NCBI GenBank assembly: GCA_031267175.1 | Contig: JAIRZP010000018.1 | Span: 1-7,220, forward strand | DNA from: Coriobacteriales bacterium | Lineage (GTDB): Bacteria; Actinomycetota; Coriobacteriia; Coriobacteriales; UBA8131 | Direction: 5' to 3' | Length of the DNA: 7,220 nt | Part shown: positions 6,294-7,220 of the stretch, in pieces | Layout of the letters: each line of letters starts with the position of its first letter | How positions within the stretch are numbered: position 1 is the stretch's first letter | Notes under the pieces: generated by a model | What the model saw: only the letters and a program-made list of their open reading frames with translations | Databases searched by the model: none | Told to the model about the DNA's origin: nothing | Made by a program: the position numbers and the translations under genes

Positions 6294-7220
6294 TTAGCAA
6301 TTTTCCTCGGTCTCTCTCAGGAGTGACCTGCCGGTGAACTCGCGCGGTATCGCCAGTCCCATGAGATCCAACAGCGTGGGAGCTATGTCGGCCAGTCTGG
6401 CGTCGTCCAGCCTCTTCACGGAGCGTGGTGCCTGCGCTGTGTCGCCTCGTGTGGTGTCAACTATCGCCAGCGGAACCCGCGACGTGGTATGCGCCGTCCA
6501 GGGATTACCCTCCACGTCCTGCATTTGCTCGGCATTGCCGTGGTCGGCGGTAATGAGCGCAACGCCGTGCCTGGCTTCGAGGGCTTCCAGGACCTCGCTA
6601 AGACCGGCGTCCACAGCCTCCAGGGCTTTGACCGCTGCCTCCATACTGCCGGTATGCCCCACCATGTCGCCGTTGGCAAAGTTGAGGATGTAGACGTCCG
6701 CCCGCTCATCACGGATGGCCTGGGCCAGCGCGTGGCTGACCTCTGGGGCACTCATCTCGGGCTGCAGGTCGTAGGTAGCCACACGAGGAGAGGGAATGAG
6801 GATGCGTTCCTCCCCCCGCTTTGGCTTCTCGATGCCTCCGTTGAAGAAGAAGGTCACGTGCGCGTATTTCTCGGTCTCGGCAATATGGAGTTGCCGCAGC
6901 CCCAGGCTCGCGAAATAATCTGCGAGCGTGTTAGCGGGAAACTCCTTGGCAAAAACCACGCCGGCGCCAAAGCGCTGCTCAAAGGCCGGGTCGTATTCTG
7001 TCATGCACACAAAACGAATCTTCGGGGTAAGGGGCCGCGCAAAGCCGTAGCTCTCGAACTCAGGGTCGATAAAGGCGCGGGCAAGCTCTCGGGCCCGATC
7101 CGGCCTGAAGTTGAAGAAGATGAGGCTGTCGCCGTCGATGATCGCGTCATCGCCGACCGCGATGGGTTTGATAAACTCGTCGGAAACGCCCTCTGCGTAG
7201 GAGGCCAGTACAAGCTCTGC
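6294..7220 (-). CDS. gpmI: Cofactor-independent phosphoglycerate mutase, C-terminal part
   Basis: Glycolytic/gluconeogenic enzyme interconverting 3- and 2-phosphoglycerate with Mn2+ in the alkaline-phosphatase fold. The frame is open to the window edge and gives 308 residues, so about 200 N-terminal residues of the usual roughly 510 lie outside. Visible in order are NFRPDRARE (residues 37-45, with the two substrate-binding arginines), AETEKYAHVTFFFNGG (114-129), ANGDMVGHTG (Asp185 and His189), TADHGNAEQM (Asp226 and His227) and HTTSRVPLAIV (His244). These are the metal ligands expected of the phosphatase domain, so the visible part is intact. It ends LLRETEENC then TAA. The codon GTG at 7008-7010 is internal, not a start: clear GpmI sequence continues upstream of it. 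The DUF885 lipoprotein gene follows after 55 bases. Confidence 0.95.
   Translation of the reverse strand, partial: AELVLASYAEGVSDEFIKPIAVGDDAIIDGDSLIFFNFRPDRARELARAFIDPEFESYGFARPLTPKIRFVCMTEYDPAFEQRFGAGVVFAKEFPANTLADYFASLGLRQLHIAETEKYAHVTFFFNGGIEKPKRGEERILIPSPRVATYDLQPEMSAPEVSHALAQAIRDERADVYILNFANGDMVGHTGSMEAAVKALEAVDAGLSEVLEALEARHGVALITADHGNAEQMQDVEGNPWTAHTTSRVPLAIVDTTRGDTAQAPRSVKRLDDARLADIAPTLLDLMGLAIPREFTGRSLLRETEENC

Noticed and set aside
4316..6337. Open reading frame of 673 codons on the plus strand, antisense to the lipoprotein gene
   Set aside because: It is codon-aligned with the real gene, so it is open simply because the sense gene uses no TTA, CTA or TCA codons, as expected at high GC. 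The product has no recognisable family, and the sense strand has a signal peptide, lipobox and catalytic motifs.
6294..7010. gpmI as a short 238-residue gene starting at GTG 7008-7010
   Set aside because: The same frame continues upstream to the window edge with typical GpmI sequence, including NFRPDRARE, so the gene is cut by the window and not short.

Overview
The window is a stretch of chromosome at roughly 60% GC, by eye. All genes lie on the minus strand, so the reading order is from high to low coordinates. Six protein genes are supported, two of them cut by the window edges. Together they suggest an anaerobe with the folate (methyl) branch of the Wood-Ljungdahl pathway. The high GC, the DUF885 lipoprotein and a one-carbon gene set would suit a Coriobacteriia/Eggerthella-like actinobacterium or a high-GC Clostridia-type acetogen. 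That taxonomic guess is weak, and no marker gene is present to settle it.

In transcription order, the first unit is the C-terminal part of gpmI (7220 to 6294, glycolytic cofactor-independent phosphoglycerate mutase). After 55 bases with two small hairpins comes a DUF885-family lipoprotein metallopeptidase (6238 to 4349). This pair looks like a housekeeping or envelope unit unrelated to the second one. A 212-base gap (4348 to 4137) follows. It holds a plausible intrinsic terminator, an extended -10 promoter and a short imperfect direct repeat.

The second unit is a tightly packed one-carbon operon: a fused MetF-MetV methylenetetrahydrofolate reductase, fhs (formate-THF ligase), fchA (methenyl-THF cyclohydrolase), and the first 21 codons of a pterin-binding methyltransferase resembling AcsE. 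metFV and fhs overlap by 17 bp, and the remaining gaps are 22 and 34 bases. In pathway order, Fhs makes 10-formyl-THF, FchA makes methenyl-THF, and an unseen FolD would make methylene-THF. MetFV then makes methyl-THF, and the AcsE-like enzyme would hand the methyl group to a corrinoid protein. folD and the carbonyl-branch genes are not in view and may lie beyond position 1.

No RNA gene, CRISPR array, insertion sequence or phage feature was seen. The most notable feature is the single-chain MetF-MetV protein, with nine cysteines in its C-terminal domain and a repeat-bearing Gly/Ala/Thr/Pro/Ser linker. It has no electron-transfer partner gene immediately upstream.
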